Shown: positions 23,131 through 37,800 of the stretch, piece by piece
Layout: every line of letters begins with the position of its first letter
Numbering within the stretch: the stretch's first letter is position 1
Assembly (NCBI GenBank): GCA_019614645.1
Contig: JABWDB010000012.1
Span: 7,688,001-7,752,000 of the forward strand
Length of the DNA: 64,000 nt
DNA from: Stratiolaelaps scimitus
Lineage: Eukaryota > Arthropoda > Arachnida > Mesostigmata > Laelapidae
Direction of reading: 5' to 3'
Notes under the pieces: generated by a model
Databases searched by the model: none
Told to the model about the DNA's origin: nothing
The model's input: the letters and a program-made list of their open reading frames with translations, nothing else
Program-made: the position numbers and the translations under genes

Positions 23131-26100
23131 GTTCGTTGATCCTTTGTTTGACTATAGGACATGCATCTCTACGTAATATACACTTCACCTAATCGAGCAC
23201 GATAGCACATTCATAAGAAAAGAAATAAAGCGATACCAGGCCTCTCCAGAGTCGCATCAAACGCGTTTAGTATGCATTTATTGCCTGTCCGTCCATGATG
23301 CGGAGTGATGATTGCGACGAGCCACCAAGGTCCTGGTGGCTCAGGCTGATTGTCTTTCAGGCACTTATACTCAGGAATAGACAATCAGCCTGAGTGTTTT
23401 TTTATTCTTTTCCTTTGTCACGGAAAGGAACTACATTTGATTCCATTTGAAACTGTCATTTCATCGGGACTTTCGGGGCCTACATTCCCATCACTGACGG
23501 GCGGCAACGTCCTTGATTGGATCACCTGCGCGGCGAATTTCGAAGGATGCGGCCGGCCCCTAAGGAGGGCTGCAGCCCTCCTTAGGGACCGGGCCCTTCT
23601 TTGATCGTGGATCTCTCCGGGATTGTGTTTGTTGTCGAGTGCCAGTGTCTCACCCGTAACGTGGCACACCTGGTGTGTGGGGCGTCATGCCCCCAGGGCA
23701 TATAGGGTAGGCAGGCGAGGTTCCCGATTCTGTTCCTGTACTTTTCGAACCTAGCATTTCTGATGGATTATTGCCGAATGTCCTGCTGGTCAGCTGGACT
23801 CTGCTGAGGGTCAGCTGGAAAAAAGCTGGCCCTTCCAGCTGACCCCCTCGAGCTGACCCCCCTCTCCACTCAGGGCCAGCCCCCCTCCAGTTTCTGGAGC
23901 ACAATGGGCTGGTCCGACGTTTGGCCTCGGCATTGTTGTGCCGGATGGTTGTAGCTTAGGCACTTGGAGCAATTGGGACTTTGTGCTCGTACCCTCAGTG
24001 CTCCAAGCACAAAGTCCCAGTCCGGGCCTATAAGTTGGTTGCCGAGATATGCACTGGTCAGAGTACGCTTTATTTTACTGTGCTTTCAAAATGAAATTTC
24101 GTTCTGTAATGTTTTACGGTTTGTTGCAGCCTGCGGTGGTGACTCATCCGATTTGCCACATTGTGTTGCTGAAGATCAATTTTCGGACGCGTCCGTTAGA
24201 AGGAGTTATACCCCACTTCGTAAGTAACACATCTCGCACAAAACGCAACAAATGGAAAGGAAACATCACACCAATGGATCTACGCGTTCGAATCTGCATA
24301 TAAATAACAATAGTTTAGCATACTGCGCACTATTGCTAACCTATTGTTTACATGCTAACCTATTGTTTATGGGATTCGGACTGCGCGAAGTTGAGTTCAC
24401 GCGTATTTCTGCATTATACTCATTAGTAATCCTAGCACTCCCTTGTAATCGGTAAACTGGTTCCAAGGTGCTTAAGTGATAGGAATTTTCTTTGGTCTAA
24501 GAGTACCCTGGGCGCCACTGCGGGCAGTGTACTCTTCTTTGATTCATTAAATCGACGCACGAATGCCGCGTACCAGCGATCTTTGCTGTAAGCGAAGACA
24601 CATGCAAAGGCCAGCGACTGCCGATATCTGTAGCGAGTTGTGGCGAGTGTATACAATACACGCATGCGATTTCGCCACCTTCACTCGCTAATGTTCAGAA
24701 CTTTCCCTCTACAGCACTGTTTGTTGCTAAATCTCGCGCACGCGGATATCTGACATCGATATCTAGCAATGCTCTATCTAGCAGTACTATATCTTCATTC
24801 AAACGATGAACGAGCAAACGCACACAATTTATTAGTGGAAAAGCGTGTCATCATCTTGGTTTACTTGCTTTCAGCGCGAGAGAGTAAGGTCCTTCGGATC
24901 GTAAAGCATACAATTCTTGAAGAAGTAGTCGTCAATGTGTACTTTCCAAAATGCGATGCAGTGTCCAAGGCTTACAATTTGAGCTACAGACATTCTAGTT
25001 GGAAGGAGCCAAGATGGCTTGATTTGAAAAAGAGTTACGCGGTTCTGCTGACCTTTCCTCCCCGAACCGAGCTCGTCTTCGGAGGCGAGATGAGCTGTGG
25101 CGAAGTGAAAGTGATTTTTCCTGACAAAATCGTGGAGACTGGTGATGCAGGTAAGCAATATCTATATAGCAACTTACTAATAAATTTGTTTGACAAACTA
25201 CAAAGGAAATCATCGATAGCTAGTATTTCCAGCCGATATTTGATAGAGTGAGAGAGAGAGAGGTCTTGACATAGAGCAGTGCTACACAATGGGTACAGCT
25301 TACTAGTCTATCAAACTTCGGAATGGCTTGTCAAGTACTTGATTAAGTAGCAAGTAATAACTAACCAACACGCGTTGGAAGATGATAGATGTCATAAAAA
25401 TATGAATGTCGTTGATGAAAGGTCGAATATTTCATCGCTCGTCAACCAGATATGATTGTAGGCCTCAACTTGTTCCAGCGCCCCAAAGACCATTGGAAGT
25501 GACTAGCGCAGAAGGTGAATCTATGGATACCGTGATGGTGAAATTTCCATCTTCTAAATGGTGCACGCAACGTTTCCCGTACCATCTGTCGTATAGAACT
25601 GTCCAGGAGCCAATTGCTGATCGACGACAGCTGGAGCTACCACCAGGCCAAGATGAAATTGTTTTGAATTTAGATTTGGGATTGACGTACATCCTCGAGG
25701 GTCACATCTTTTGTGGTGAATTCGTCGAAAGGTTAAATGCCACGGTTTCAAGCACAGGTAAGTAGAAAATGCCTATTGATCCTCACCTGCTAAATAATGG
25801 AATAGGTTAGGCTCACAATAAGTGTATAATGCACCTCGAAAGGCAGAAGGACCGCGACTGGGCTTTAGCCCCTTCAATAGACAATAGCTCCTGCAGGTCT
25901 TATTAAAGCGTCGATATTAGGCGTAGGTACCTAATGAAGCATTACTCGGAGGGTCTAAGTCAGCAACATGCGTTCTGAGGGCGTGTTCTAGAGAGAACCG
26001 TGTGCCTGCCTTAACCTGCAGTTGACAGGTAAGACGTCTTGAATGAATATGTTGTCAAATTGACCCGAATAAATAGGGTCAGTTTGTCAAGACATTCATT

Positions 26101-29100
26101 CCAATTGCTGAATCTCGTTTTTCCTCTTCCGAAAGGAAAATACCCGTTATATATCCCACTCGCGGGTGAGTATTCGGTGAGTTTCATCTAAGTGAGCGCC
26201 AATTTATTACCCCCACATCGTGCCTCTACAATAATTTGGAGCATACAATTACTTCGGTTTGTCATCGCCTTACGCTATGAAAAACACTGCTTTCATTTTC
26301 TTCCATTAATAAGCTGTTGTATTCTCTTGGGAACATGACTGGATTCCTTCCTGTATCGCATATTCGGGGAGGAATCCAGTCATCATCTGTGCACTGACTT
26401 CTGAGGGTGTACCTAGTAGGACTCGCTCCTCAAACTGGCGTGGCAAGCTCAAAACAATCAGTTGCTATCCAACGTCCTGTTTTTTTTGTCAGTCGTAAAA
26501 GCAATCGAGAGTTTGGGGGTGGAGCGATCAGATCCAGTGAAGGTGCAGATCGCTGCAGATCCGCAATATGCCCGATTAATTTCTCACTACGTTGTAACAT
26601 GGGTCGGCGAAGACGGTTACTCTTATTCCATGACGCGTCCTTTCCCGTATAAGGGTCTAATAACGGTATGTAACGGCTATTTAATGTAAATGTCGTTTAA
26701 AATATTCTTCGTATTTCAATTCTATCATAGTTTTGATTATCCTTTACTTCAGACTCAAACCGCTTGAATGGGTTTTCACAACTTTGCCAGAGCTTGCTGT
26801 CTGTTTCATTATTATAACAGAACGAGGACTTGTATGCATCAGCCAGTTGAAACACAAACCCATCCGTGTTTTGCAGGTAGCTGTTCTACCCGGTGTAAGT
26901 CCTGGAGCGGCATACTCGATTATAGCACTTCCTATAATCAAACCGACTTCGGGAAATGTGTTTGAGGGATTGCCGTATTCGGCGAAATTCATTGCACCTG
27001 ATTGTAAAGACTGCCCGGAAAGCGGTATGCATTAGTCCCTTCTGAGTGTGTAGTCCTTTCAAGATGGAACATGCTCCAATTTGAGCAATTGAAAGTAATA
27101 CACACGTATACAATGTGTAGGTGTTATCACTACAAGCGAAACGAAATCAGGCTAACATTCTGAACCTGCACGCCGGAAGTGCTACTTCTGTTGCAACCGA
27201 AGTAAGTCATCCTGTCGGGGCCCGCTTCCTTATTATTTTGACGAATGCCTGTAACAACAAGCATTCGTCTTATTCTTTCCACCGGATAAGTGAGTTCTAG
27301 TCGTTCAATAGAACTATGGGTGTCGTCAAAAACTCGATATGGGTTAAAGAATCCGGCACTGTGAGTAAAGCACGTTCGCGGATCGAAGATGGATGTTATC
27401 AAACATTCGAGGCAATATCGGTGATTCGGACTTGAATACTTTACAGTACACAGTTGCTATTCAACGCGTGTATTATCCCCCCGAGAGTTCTAAGCTAAGC
27501 GAGGTGTACATTTGGAGCGTTGTTTTCCATTTGTTACTGCTACACGCTTTAAAATTCTTTAATTGCTGTGTGCCTCTACACAGCAAGTTTGAAGCTCGAC
27601 TCTTTCGACCATATCGACTACGAGGTGACGAGGCACTCGGGGGTGTACCTCATTTAGTACCTCATAGTCCCCATATGAGGTACTAAATGTATATTGACCA
27701 AGGTAAAGCAAAGCGTACAATGATGAAGATGGGCGTTATTTCTAACGTCCATTTTAAGAAGATAGAAATATCTTCATTGCACGTCTTCCGCATTAATGCA
27801 TATTTCAACGAGGTGCTAAGATAGCGAAACAGCGTGGCACCAATAGAGATATCCACAACAATGATTTGAGGCTTCAGGTAGAATAAAAACTCGGTTACAC
27901 CAGGTTGCCATAGAATCGGGCACGACAAGCCGCATTACTCCGGCAGTTGTTTCTCAAATATCTTCATTGCTATTTCTTTCACAGCTATAAAAGTCATCAA
28001 AGCACTTCACGTCAAGCCCACAGCAGGAGCAACGCACACGGTCGATTTCACGATCGACCGATATGAGCAAGCGGCCAAGTTCGTCGATTTTGACATTGTT
28101 TATTGTCACCCCATAGCCTGCTTCGGAAAGACTGTATATGTTACACAATCTGGCACGGTGAGTAAACCACGTTCGCGGATCGAGCACGGATGTTATCAAA
28201 CATTCGAGACGTCATCGGAGATTTATACTGCTGTTTCCTGCAGTACCCTTCGGCTCCTAGACGACGACGTCGTCGTCGTCGTCGTGGTGTCTCTCTCTCT
28301 CTCTCCCTCTCTCGCTCTCTCTTCCTGGCCTTCTCAGATGTTATATCGGGGTATTCCGCTCCAAAATAGAACATTCAACATATGTACGAATATACGTCAC
28401 GTATTACGTGACGAATATTCGTACATTTGGAGCGTTGTGTTGTTGTTGTTACTGCTACACGCTTTAAAATTAATTGCTTTGTGCCTCTACAGAGTTTGCA
28501 GCTCGGCTCTTTCAGCCATATCGACTACGAGGTGACGTACAACGTCACACTGCTTCCCCGTATGCGCATCGGGCCCGAGTTCATCTGGGGTGCGGAGTAT
28601 TCTACCGTTTTCAAGATTACAGGATGCAAAAATTGTGCAGGTATGCTACCGGTACTGGCAATACGGACATTACAGGATTACAGAAATTTGAAGGTACCGA
28701 GTGCTTTCCCCGGAGATAATAGGGAAATCCTCCTGTTTTTTTTTCGTTAATATGAAAGTTTTATTACTGGTCTTTTCAGTGTTCCACAGAGGTCTTACCA
28801 TGCGTCTGGTGAATCCTTTGGATGATTTCGTCGATATCATGGTAGATCTACCTATCGCGAAGTGCACAAACCCGAAGTATACCTTTTCATACGAAAGCTT
28901 CCCAGAGGACCTCTTTGCGATAGTAGCGGATTTCGGTGCGTCTCATGGCACCCAACGAAAGTTTAACCGTACTCACATTAAGCCTCACCAAAGGAACGTT
29001 ACATTGAAAGGCTTTTTATATTGGGAGGATATAGGCATGAAACTGGTCGTGGATTGCGGAGGATTCCCCGACATATACTATGGGCGGATAAATACTGGAC

Positions 29101-30280
29101 CTGGAAGTGAGTCGCAAACGTTGCTGCTATTTCTTGGTTCAATTTCGTTAGTTTTTGCAGGAATCACGATATCTATGCGTACTTCCTACGCGAGGTACTG
29201 TGCGCAATAACTATGCGTACTAAGAGCCGTGTCCTGGAAAAAGCAGCAGGACAATCGGTACTAATCGGATTTCTTCTGGGTAATGCTGTGCTAATATACA
29301 GTGGAGGGCCAATGTATATTGGTAGTGCATAAGACTTGCACAGTGTTTAGTGAATAAATTAAGGGTAAGACAATATACTGTCAAAATCTATGGAAATATT
29401 ACCGCAGAGTCATCAGCCTTCTCAGGCAAAGCTTTGACGAAGCCGACAAGAATATCTGATATGAGCATTTCATGTTGCAAGTCTAATCTAATATTCCTGT
29501 CTTTTTTTACAGTACTTCCCTCAATTTCCCATACGGAACTGGTGGAGTTCAACGGCAATTCGGCAGTGATCAATGTTTTCACTGATATCCGATTTAAGGC
29601 GAGACAACGCCATCCAACCCATATCCTTGTTCAAGTTAGACCTCCCCCTACGGATTCTGGCAGAACGAAATCGTTGTATTTCGGGTACACCGGCATTCTA
29701 ACGGTAGGTGAAGAAGCCTAATAGGGAAATCAGGCATTCTTCCTAAAGCATCGTTTGCCCAGTGAATGTATTTGTGCAGCAACTTTCACTGGATATAGTT
29801 CGATCTGAATTGCGTCGGCGATCCAATTGAGGAAGGACATGATGTAGTTGACCATATTTTCAGGATGTTTAAATTGCCCCCCTCTAGATGGAAACGCAAT
29901 TGTAATATCCCCTGAAGTCTCACCTGAAGTCTTGTCCATACTTGATCTATTTGATTTTCATTCTTGAGTCTCATTGTGTCTCTACTTCACTGGCTGATAA
30001 AAAAGGCATTATAATCCTCCCGAAATTAGTAGTCTATTCCTTCATTTGGTTTTTCTCGATAACGTCAGAACTGCAACCACTTCTATTACAGGTGGTTGAG
30101 ATCCCGGATGGCGTACGAGCAGGAGACAAACTTTTCGTGTTCCTTGTTATTCGTAAAGCAGGTCCCGATGGGCACGGAAATGATTTCGATGCGTATGCCG
30201 GGCGAGCCCATACTATCATCGTAACCAACAAAGAGGGTATACATAATAGATACACAATATATACATATAGGCGTCCCTCC

Positions 30281-30313
<33 letters not shown>

Positions 30314-33300
30314 TGGAGGGACGCCGAACGACTCGTTTTGGATTTCCTTGCCTGTTCGTGGCTGATGATACAACTTGGGGCTCCTCGGTAAGCAGAGGGA
30401 AACACGGGCCGACGCCGTACTTGCTTCTGCTAACGTCAGTTTTCTTATGCAGAGACTGATCTCATTGTCCGACCGTCTACGTTTTCCGTCCTGGTCTCCT
30501 GGAGGCGTCTGGACCGAAGCTTTAATATAAGCGTTTGCCCTAAATCCTGGGTCCATTCAGTAACGAAAAAGGGGTGTCAAACGGGAGTCCGCCTGGCTGG
30601 GTCATCGGTATGTTCTGAACTGAATCTTACACAAGCGTCTACATGCCCAACCTTGGTATGGATCTGTAGATGCTTGCTCGCCTCCGATGTGGGAGATCAT
30701 AACTATGAGCGGTCGGATGTGATCATACTTAGGGTTGCTTCAATCGAAGCACCAAATCGGACGATCTTTATACATGTGGTCGAATCTCAATCCGCGGTCA
30801 CGAAAGCACCGTTACACCGCGTTATTTGTTGAGTGCTGCGTTTTTGCTTCTACCCGTGTCGTGACATTTAAGCATTGTTTTTTTGTGTCGTGACAGTTAA
30901 GCATTGTAAAAACTGCAGTTCCTTTAATAAACAAATAAACCTTTACCTTTACCATGGTCCACACCTCTGTACTATAAACCTGTATATGGTCGAGTTCAGT
31001 TATTAATTAGCGTTAATAAATCGCACTCGTGCGCTATTAATTAATAAAGAGCGATTTTATAACAGGATGAGATTGAGATTCCCCTGCTATTTCCTGGCAT
31101 CGAATACGATCTGCTCGCTTACTACGACAGCGATGAAGGGCGCATCGAACAACGGGCAGCATTCACCACACCCGAATGCCTTGTGCGTTGTAAAGGTATG
31201 GGCCTAGAACTTAGGCGCGATAGGCGCGCTCATGATATCAACACGTAACCACAGGGCTCCTCCTTGGAAATTTATCTCCCCTGGCTGCCTGTTCCAGTGT
31301 TTCCAGTGCTTCTAGTGAACGTACCCTCACTCACCCGCTGGGTTCACTCGGCGCTCGCTATAGACATATACGAGTGGATTAAAATGTGGATCACGTCTCA
31401 ATGTAATCAAAAGTGAGGCGTGGATCACGTCTCGTCTCGTTTTTGAGTACAATGCTTTATACGAATTGTTTATTTATGTATTTATGTACCACACAACCGA
31501 AGGTTAATTCATCGCTTTGTTTTCTGCAGAACTGTCAGACAGACGACTGAGCGTTATCGTTTTGGCGAATGGCTTCCAAGATACCGTGGATATCGCCATC
31601 GCTTTGGATCGGAACTCTGGGTTTGAAGGATTTATTTGTGCCAAAAATGAACTTACCTTGAAATACAGCTACAAGTACTTCGTTGCAAACGCGATGCCTC
31701 ATATAGTAACAGGACTCGATCCTTGGACGATCTATACGATCAAGATTCGCGTCGATCACTCGCAGACCTTCCTACGAGAGGAAGTGTACACAGGGGGCGC
31801 AGGTATCTAATAGACCATGTAATAGACCATAAGTTAAGCCAATACAAGATGCTATAATCAGCAGTTATTATAGCAGGGAGCCATGTAACCCGATGTGTTT
31901 GACATACTTCCTGTTGACGTGACCACAATGCTGGAATTACCCTTGTTTCAAGCTTTAATTTTGTATAATGTCTGAAATTTGCTGTGTGTATTGTGTGTAT
32001 TCGTTATTCTTTCCGACGGCCGTCGCCGCCGAAGACTTGTTCCAGGCACTACGCTTTTATGTTCTCCCGGGCAAGCGCTTGACCGACGATATTCAATATT
32101 TTGTCCATCTGCCGCATTGGCCCTGCAGCGACAGCTACACCGTAAAATTTGCCGTAAGCGGCTGTACAACAAGGTTTGATGAGTTGTGTAGACAGCGAAA
32201 AGTTATCGCAACCGCGGCTGAAACCTACAATGTGGTACGTACGCTCGTTTTTCCTCATTTATAGTCAAGCAGAACCTATAGAAAACGGCAACAATCTTGC
32301 TCAAGGCTACACCACCAGATGTGAACCCACTTCGGGGATCATGTGGTGGGAGACTTGGTGTTTGATTTGGTCTTAGATACCCGGGCCGTGAGTTTCATCT
32401 CCTAGTCTTCTGTAAGTCTGTAGTTCGACCCGTCATTCTGGAAAGCTATGTTTGGATATTCCGCCATCGAAAACTGCATGAGCTACTTTCAGCTTTGGTT
32501 TGGGCGTTTCGGGATTCGTTGCTCTAGGTAGATGCACGCTACAAATGCCGGAGTCCTTCAGGAGGCGGGCCACCAATTTAGAATTTTGCATTGCAGATTG
32601 ATGGGTTACCCTATCGTAAGCTCCAGTTTAGGCGTCATCTAGACTGGTCTAAGGATTGGAACAAGTATACGGTTACGCCGTACATCGATATTAGAACGAC
32701 TTCCATCGAGGGACCGACAAGTATTCGATTCGCTCAGTTCCGTAAGTTCGCCACAAAAAGTCTCCGTCATCAATAATAGATGGCCGAGAAACTCACGATC
32801 ATCGCCATTGCTCAGCAACACGTAACTTACGGCGTGTTGTATTAACTGAGATTTTAACTCGATTCGGTTAATTGCCAAGGGTAGGGTGAGCCCTACTAAC
32901 AAACCGATGTACTCTCCCGATTTGTGCTTTCTATGATGTTTGAAACCCGAAAGGCGGCGAAATCAGAACTCCTTTTCATCACTATTTAGTATACAAAAAG
33001 TTACGGGAAATCGAGAAGAATACGTAAAAAAAGGATCCCCGAGTCCAATCATTGCAATGCTGTAGTCATTTTGTTCTAGCGCATGAATACGTCACCCACA
33101 TTCGGGAAATACTAGAAAAAAAATTTTTTTTTCTTTTTTACTTTTTGGCAGAGAAGGCTGCCAAAAAGAAGCAAAAGGGAGAAATCCTGCCTGAACCCCC
33201 GCCTTCGGCAAAATCATAACCGAGCTGCGCGCAAATACCCCGTTTGTTTCACTTACATGGACTGTTTCTCTCCTGTCTTTCAGTTGAAGATAAGGTCCCT

Positions 33301-34515
33301 ATACGACGTAAGTGTAACCGTCCTGTAAATTATAACAAATTACTAATAAAATAAATTATTAATAAAAAAAATTATTATTCTATTTAAATGATAGAAATAA
33401 TAATGATCAAACTACGAGCATTTGATCGTTTTTGATCCTCCTGTAGCCCTACACCTGGCGTTAGGGAATGGAACAGACGATTTTGTTGACATCAGGGTTC
33501 TACTCTGCCCAATCGATCAGTGTATCGAGCCAAAACGCCGTCTTCGCGTTAAGAATGCATTCGATGAAATGATGTATCCAATCGAGTTCGGTACAGAGAC
33601 TCACGTGGCCCTCACCGAAGAGTCACCTGAAGTGCTGCTCAGGGATCTTCGGAGGAATGAGGACATTCGGGTCGAAGTACAAATGCTCTGCGCGGGTCGA
33701 CTGAGCTACAGACAGATCGGATCTATCTTTACGGGACATGGAGGATGTGAGTATTGCCATCACCACCACCAACCATCTTTGGCAGGCGTTGATAATGACT
33801 GCAATGGAGCATTACTTTCTCCGCTCTACTAGCTCGAGGATGATTTGATGCATGCATGTTTAGATCGAACTTCGATCTTAGGTTGAATCAAATCAGTTGA
33901 ATGTTCTCGTGGCTAGATCATCATTGAGTATCTTCGCTCAAACCTGTTGCAGTAAAAACAATGACTAAAAATCACTTACGCCAGTGTTTTTTGGTGTATA
34001 ATTTGGTACGTTCGGTAAGGATCTGCTCCGGTAACTATTTGCTCAGGATCGGTTCATTAATGATTTAGACATTCTGGGTTATCTCGACAGCGCCACACCC
34101 GATTACCGCTGTTGCGGTAGTTCCGTCATTTTTTTCTGCCCTTGTCAAGATCTTTATCGATGAACGGTGGACATTGCCTCATGCTTCACCGGTCGAGTAT
34201 CTCCTACAGTGGTGTCGTCCTACTCCGATACAACGCATATGCAAGAACAAGACAAGCCCATTTGACGGAAACACAACGGTGTGTGTGGTACATATTGCTA
34301 GGGAAGTGGCGAGGCCAATGCGTATGTAACCAATGTGATGCGTATGTTAGTTCAGCTTGTCTATATTGGCGATCCAATAGCAGAAAACAATGAAGAGTTG
34401 ATGGTGTAGGATTGTCTCAGATCTTACACCATGTTCGTTGTCTAAATATATATATATATATATATATTAGATATATATATATATATATTTATATATATCA
34501 TATATAAATATATAC

Positions 34516-34559
<44 letters not shown>

Positions 34560-34786
34560 GTATATATAGCAAAAGTTACAGAACTAACTTTTGCCGACTT
34601 CCCTTTTCTGTAACTTTTGTTCAGGGATGGCTCTGAAGGTTGATCCAGTCAGGTTGACAGTAGAAGTATTTATGACATTGTGTTGTCGCTGAATGGACTT
34701 CGTGTCTGTTTGGATGATGACCGAAGTTGTGTTTATGGACATTGTTAGCTGTTTCGGTTTATTCTGATGTGATTGGAAATTATCAA

Positions 34787-34834
<48 letters not shown>

Positions 34835-37800
34835 ACTGTCCCTATCTACTGTCTAGCGAAATCACAGCCAAGGGAACGGGCTTGGCTTGAACGGCGGGGA
34901 AAAGACCCTGTTGAGCTTGACTTTGTGTGTTTATATAACACTGAGTAACACTGAATATATATAATGTGGGGTTCTCGCTCCTAGAATCTGGACGACTCCT
35001 CGATATTAATACCAAGAAGTCGGGATATAGTACTAGCGGGAGTGGATAATCAATTTTAATTGATTATCCATAATCTCGGTGGACCGAGATGATGGTCGAC
35101 TACACACCCCTGCCTTCGCCTTCCCCATATATTCTAGTTATTCGAGCTTACGACTTAGCTTACGATTTTGTGAGATCCCATTGCTTGTGGTTGTTCACTT
35201 TTCAGATCGTCGATATTGACGATCTAATACCTGGAACGAAGACCGAGCTCATGGTCTGGCTTGTACGATCTGTGACGCGTACCAAACCAGGATCGCTGCG
35301 GCCTGAAGGAGATGAAAAAACAGAGACCGTAAATGTGAAGGGCCCGCTCTTTTTTACCACCTTCGTCACCCACAGATATGGCGATCAAGGTAACGAAAAC
35401 TAAGCTTTTGATCGGCTTCGGTGGTTGGGGGGGGGGGAAGTGGCGCAGAAAGGATGGCTCTGATCGTTATCCAGTCAAGTTGACAGTAGAAGTTGTCGCT
35501 GAATGGACTTCCGAAGTGTTTATGAAACTATGAGACAGAACAGCGAGTTGTTGTTGTTCACACTGCCCCCAAGTTGAGCAATATTAATACATATATTTAA
35601 AGCCGTTCTAGCTCTAAAGCCGAATAAGTGAATTGTTCGAATGCATATTATGTTGCGTTTCTCATGTTAGTTAAACCGGATTACTATGTGGAACCGAAGG
35701 AGTTTACGGCTGTCATTCGGCGAAACCACCTGTCGAGCCGATACGACATTTCTGATATTACTCACAGTCTTTGGCTCGAACTCGAACACTTCGGCAGGCC
35801 CTTTCACCAAACGCTTGTCTTCGACCTAGGACCGGTGATGAATTTACGCCTATTATTACGTACTACTGGATAGGTATAATCCACATGCCTATATCGATAC
35901 TGCATGTGGATCGAGGCCAGCATTGCTGACTGTATCTGCTCTTTCCACCGGTAATTAGGACTATCGAAGCCTTCTACTATTAAGCTTTATAAGAAGAGCG
36001 ATCACAGACCTAATTCCCATACTAGGTCCCAACTACTCAACAATCAATTGTTGGCATCCTGATTTTGTTACTACTACTGCTCTACCCAGGACATGTTTCT
36101 ATACCATACGAGAGTATGGTATCGAAACTGAAGTCCTAAGAAACGTTCAACGCCCATATGAGCACTTGAATTGTTGACTCATATATATTCATTTTGCCTA
36201 TATCACCTCACGGGTACTATCGTGCATTAGTTGCATTTTGTCTGGTTGTTGACTTCAAAGCTGCTGACTTGTTGAAGTCAAAAGATTATACATTGACCTT
36301 GCCCCTTTGAACCCTGCAGGAAACCCTTTTGTCAGATCTTTTTCCTGGAGATGAATATGACTACAAGCTATGGGTCTACTCGATCGACGATCTCAACGAT
36401 AGACGTGTAATTGAGCACGTAAAATTCAAAGCAAAAGAGTGCTTCGTGGACTGCAAAGGTAAGTGGTAATATTGTATCCTTCACAAATGAAGGCAGCAAT
36501 CTTCTGTGTCGCACCGACGCCTTTCAAACAACGATCAATAATTCAAGAGATTCAAACAATAATTATATTTGCAGGTATGCATTATACCGAGCCACCGAAG
36601 ATCTCGGTGCATCCCAGTGCGACCTCGGTTAACATTAGGGCTCGACTCGATATGGAGTGGCCATGTGAGAAAAGAAGAACCCATGGATATATTTCGACCG
36701 AGAGTCCATTATCTAGCCGGTCCAAATTTGATTATTTCAACGTTATGGATATTGAAACACGCTTCGACAATGTAATGTTTTGGGAAACCTATACGATTAA
36801 GGCGGTCGTCTATTGTTCAGTGAACGGCGAGGAACTTCCCAAAAATTATTTCCGGCATGCTGTTTATGTCGGAGGGCCAGGCAAGTAACCGGACTTTTCT
36901 ACTGTTTTTCTAAATTTCCAGTCTCTACTTTGCACTAAATAGCACATCTTTCTTTTGTTGCTGCCCCTCCCCCCCCCCGCCACAGAATTTGAATACGGAC
37001 GAGGTGGTGGTAACCCATCTTAACTCGATGCTTAGCTAGGCTAGGCAACAAATATCCGAGGTAATCGACAATTACCAAAGATTACGACTATGAATTCAGC
37101 CAACGAAACGTTCCGATTATATTCCAGTGCATTACCTACCTCGTACCAGTGCATTATCTCTAAAGCTCGACCAGATGTGCTCTCCAAAGAATATGTACGA
37201 AACGAGCCCATCGGAATCTTCTCTGGATGTCATGCCAGCTACTCCTGAGCCGTACGAACCAGGTAAATAATGCTTCTAAAATTTGATATATTAATTCATC
37301 ACACAGAGGTGGGTCGATGGTGTGAAACCAGCAACAAATAACCAAGTTTTATTTATTCCGCGTGTTTTTTTTTTTAACTAAGAGGGGCCTCGCTATACAC
37401 TCGGATACTTTCTCCAAATCGACAACAACACCGACGAACGTCGTATGGTGTATATGAATGCCCCGCGGCTTAACGGCACAGACGAGCCTGTTACGTACGA
37501 GGTCAACGAATGTGTCCACACCCCTTCGATGGCTCCGAGATGCAATCGCGTCGTTCAAGTGCACACGCATCCCTTAACGGTGTGGTGAATAGAGAGGAGT
37601 GCTTCTATTTCCGTGTGATATTTTTGGATTACGCGAGGCACACAGCGCTGAGTGGCTCATACATACGTACATCCTTCTTTTCTTAGTCACTTGCCTTTTT
37701 TTCTCGATTTCGTAGCGGGCAGTCTTTAACGGTGCACTATTACAGGTGCGTTATCATCTACTTGGTAGCCGACAATCTTTAACGGTGAACGTGAGGCCTG

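Noticed and set aside
23131..23174. Longer exon 1 ending at GTAATA (23174 in gene 2)
   Set aside because: It keeps phase in gene 2, but gene 1 has a 1-base deletion and stop, and gene 3 has GTTATA. Ending after ALA fits all copies, although its GTTCGT/GTTTGT donor is weak. It remains a real alternative for gene 2.
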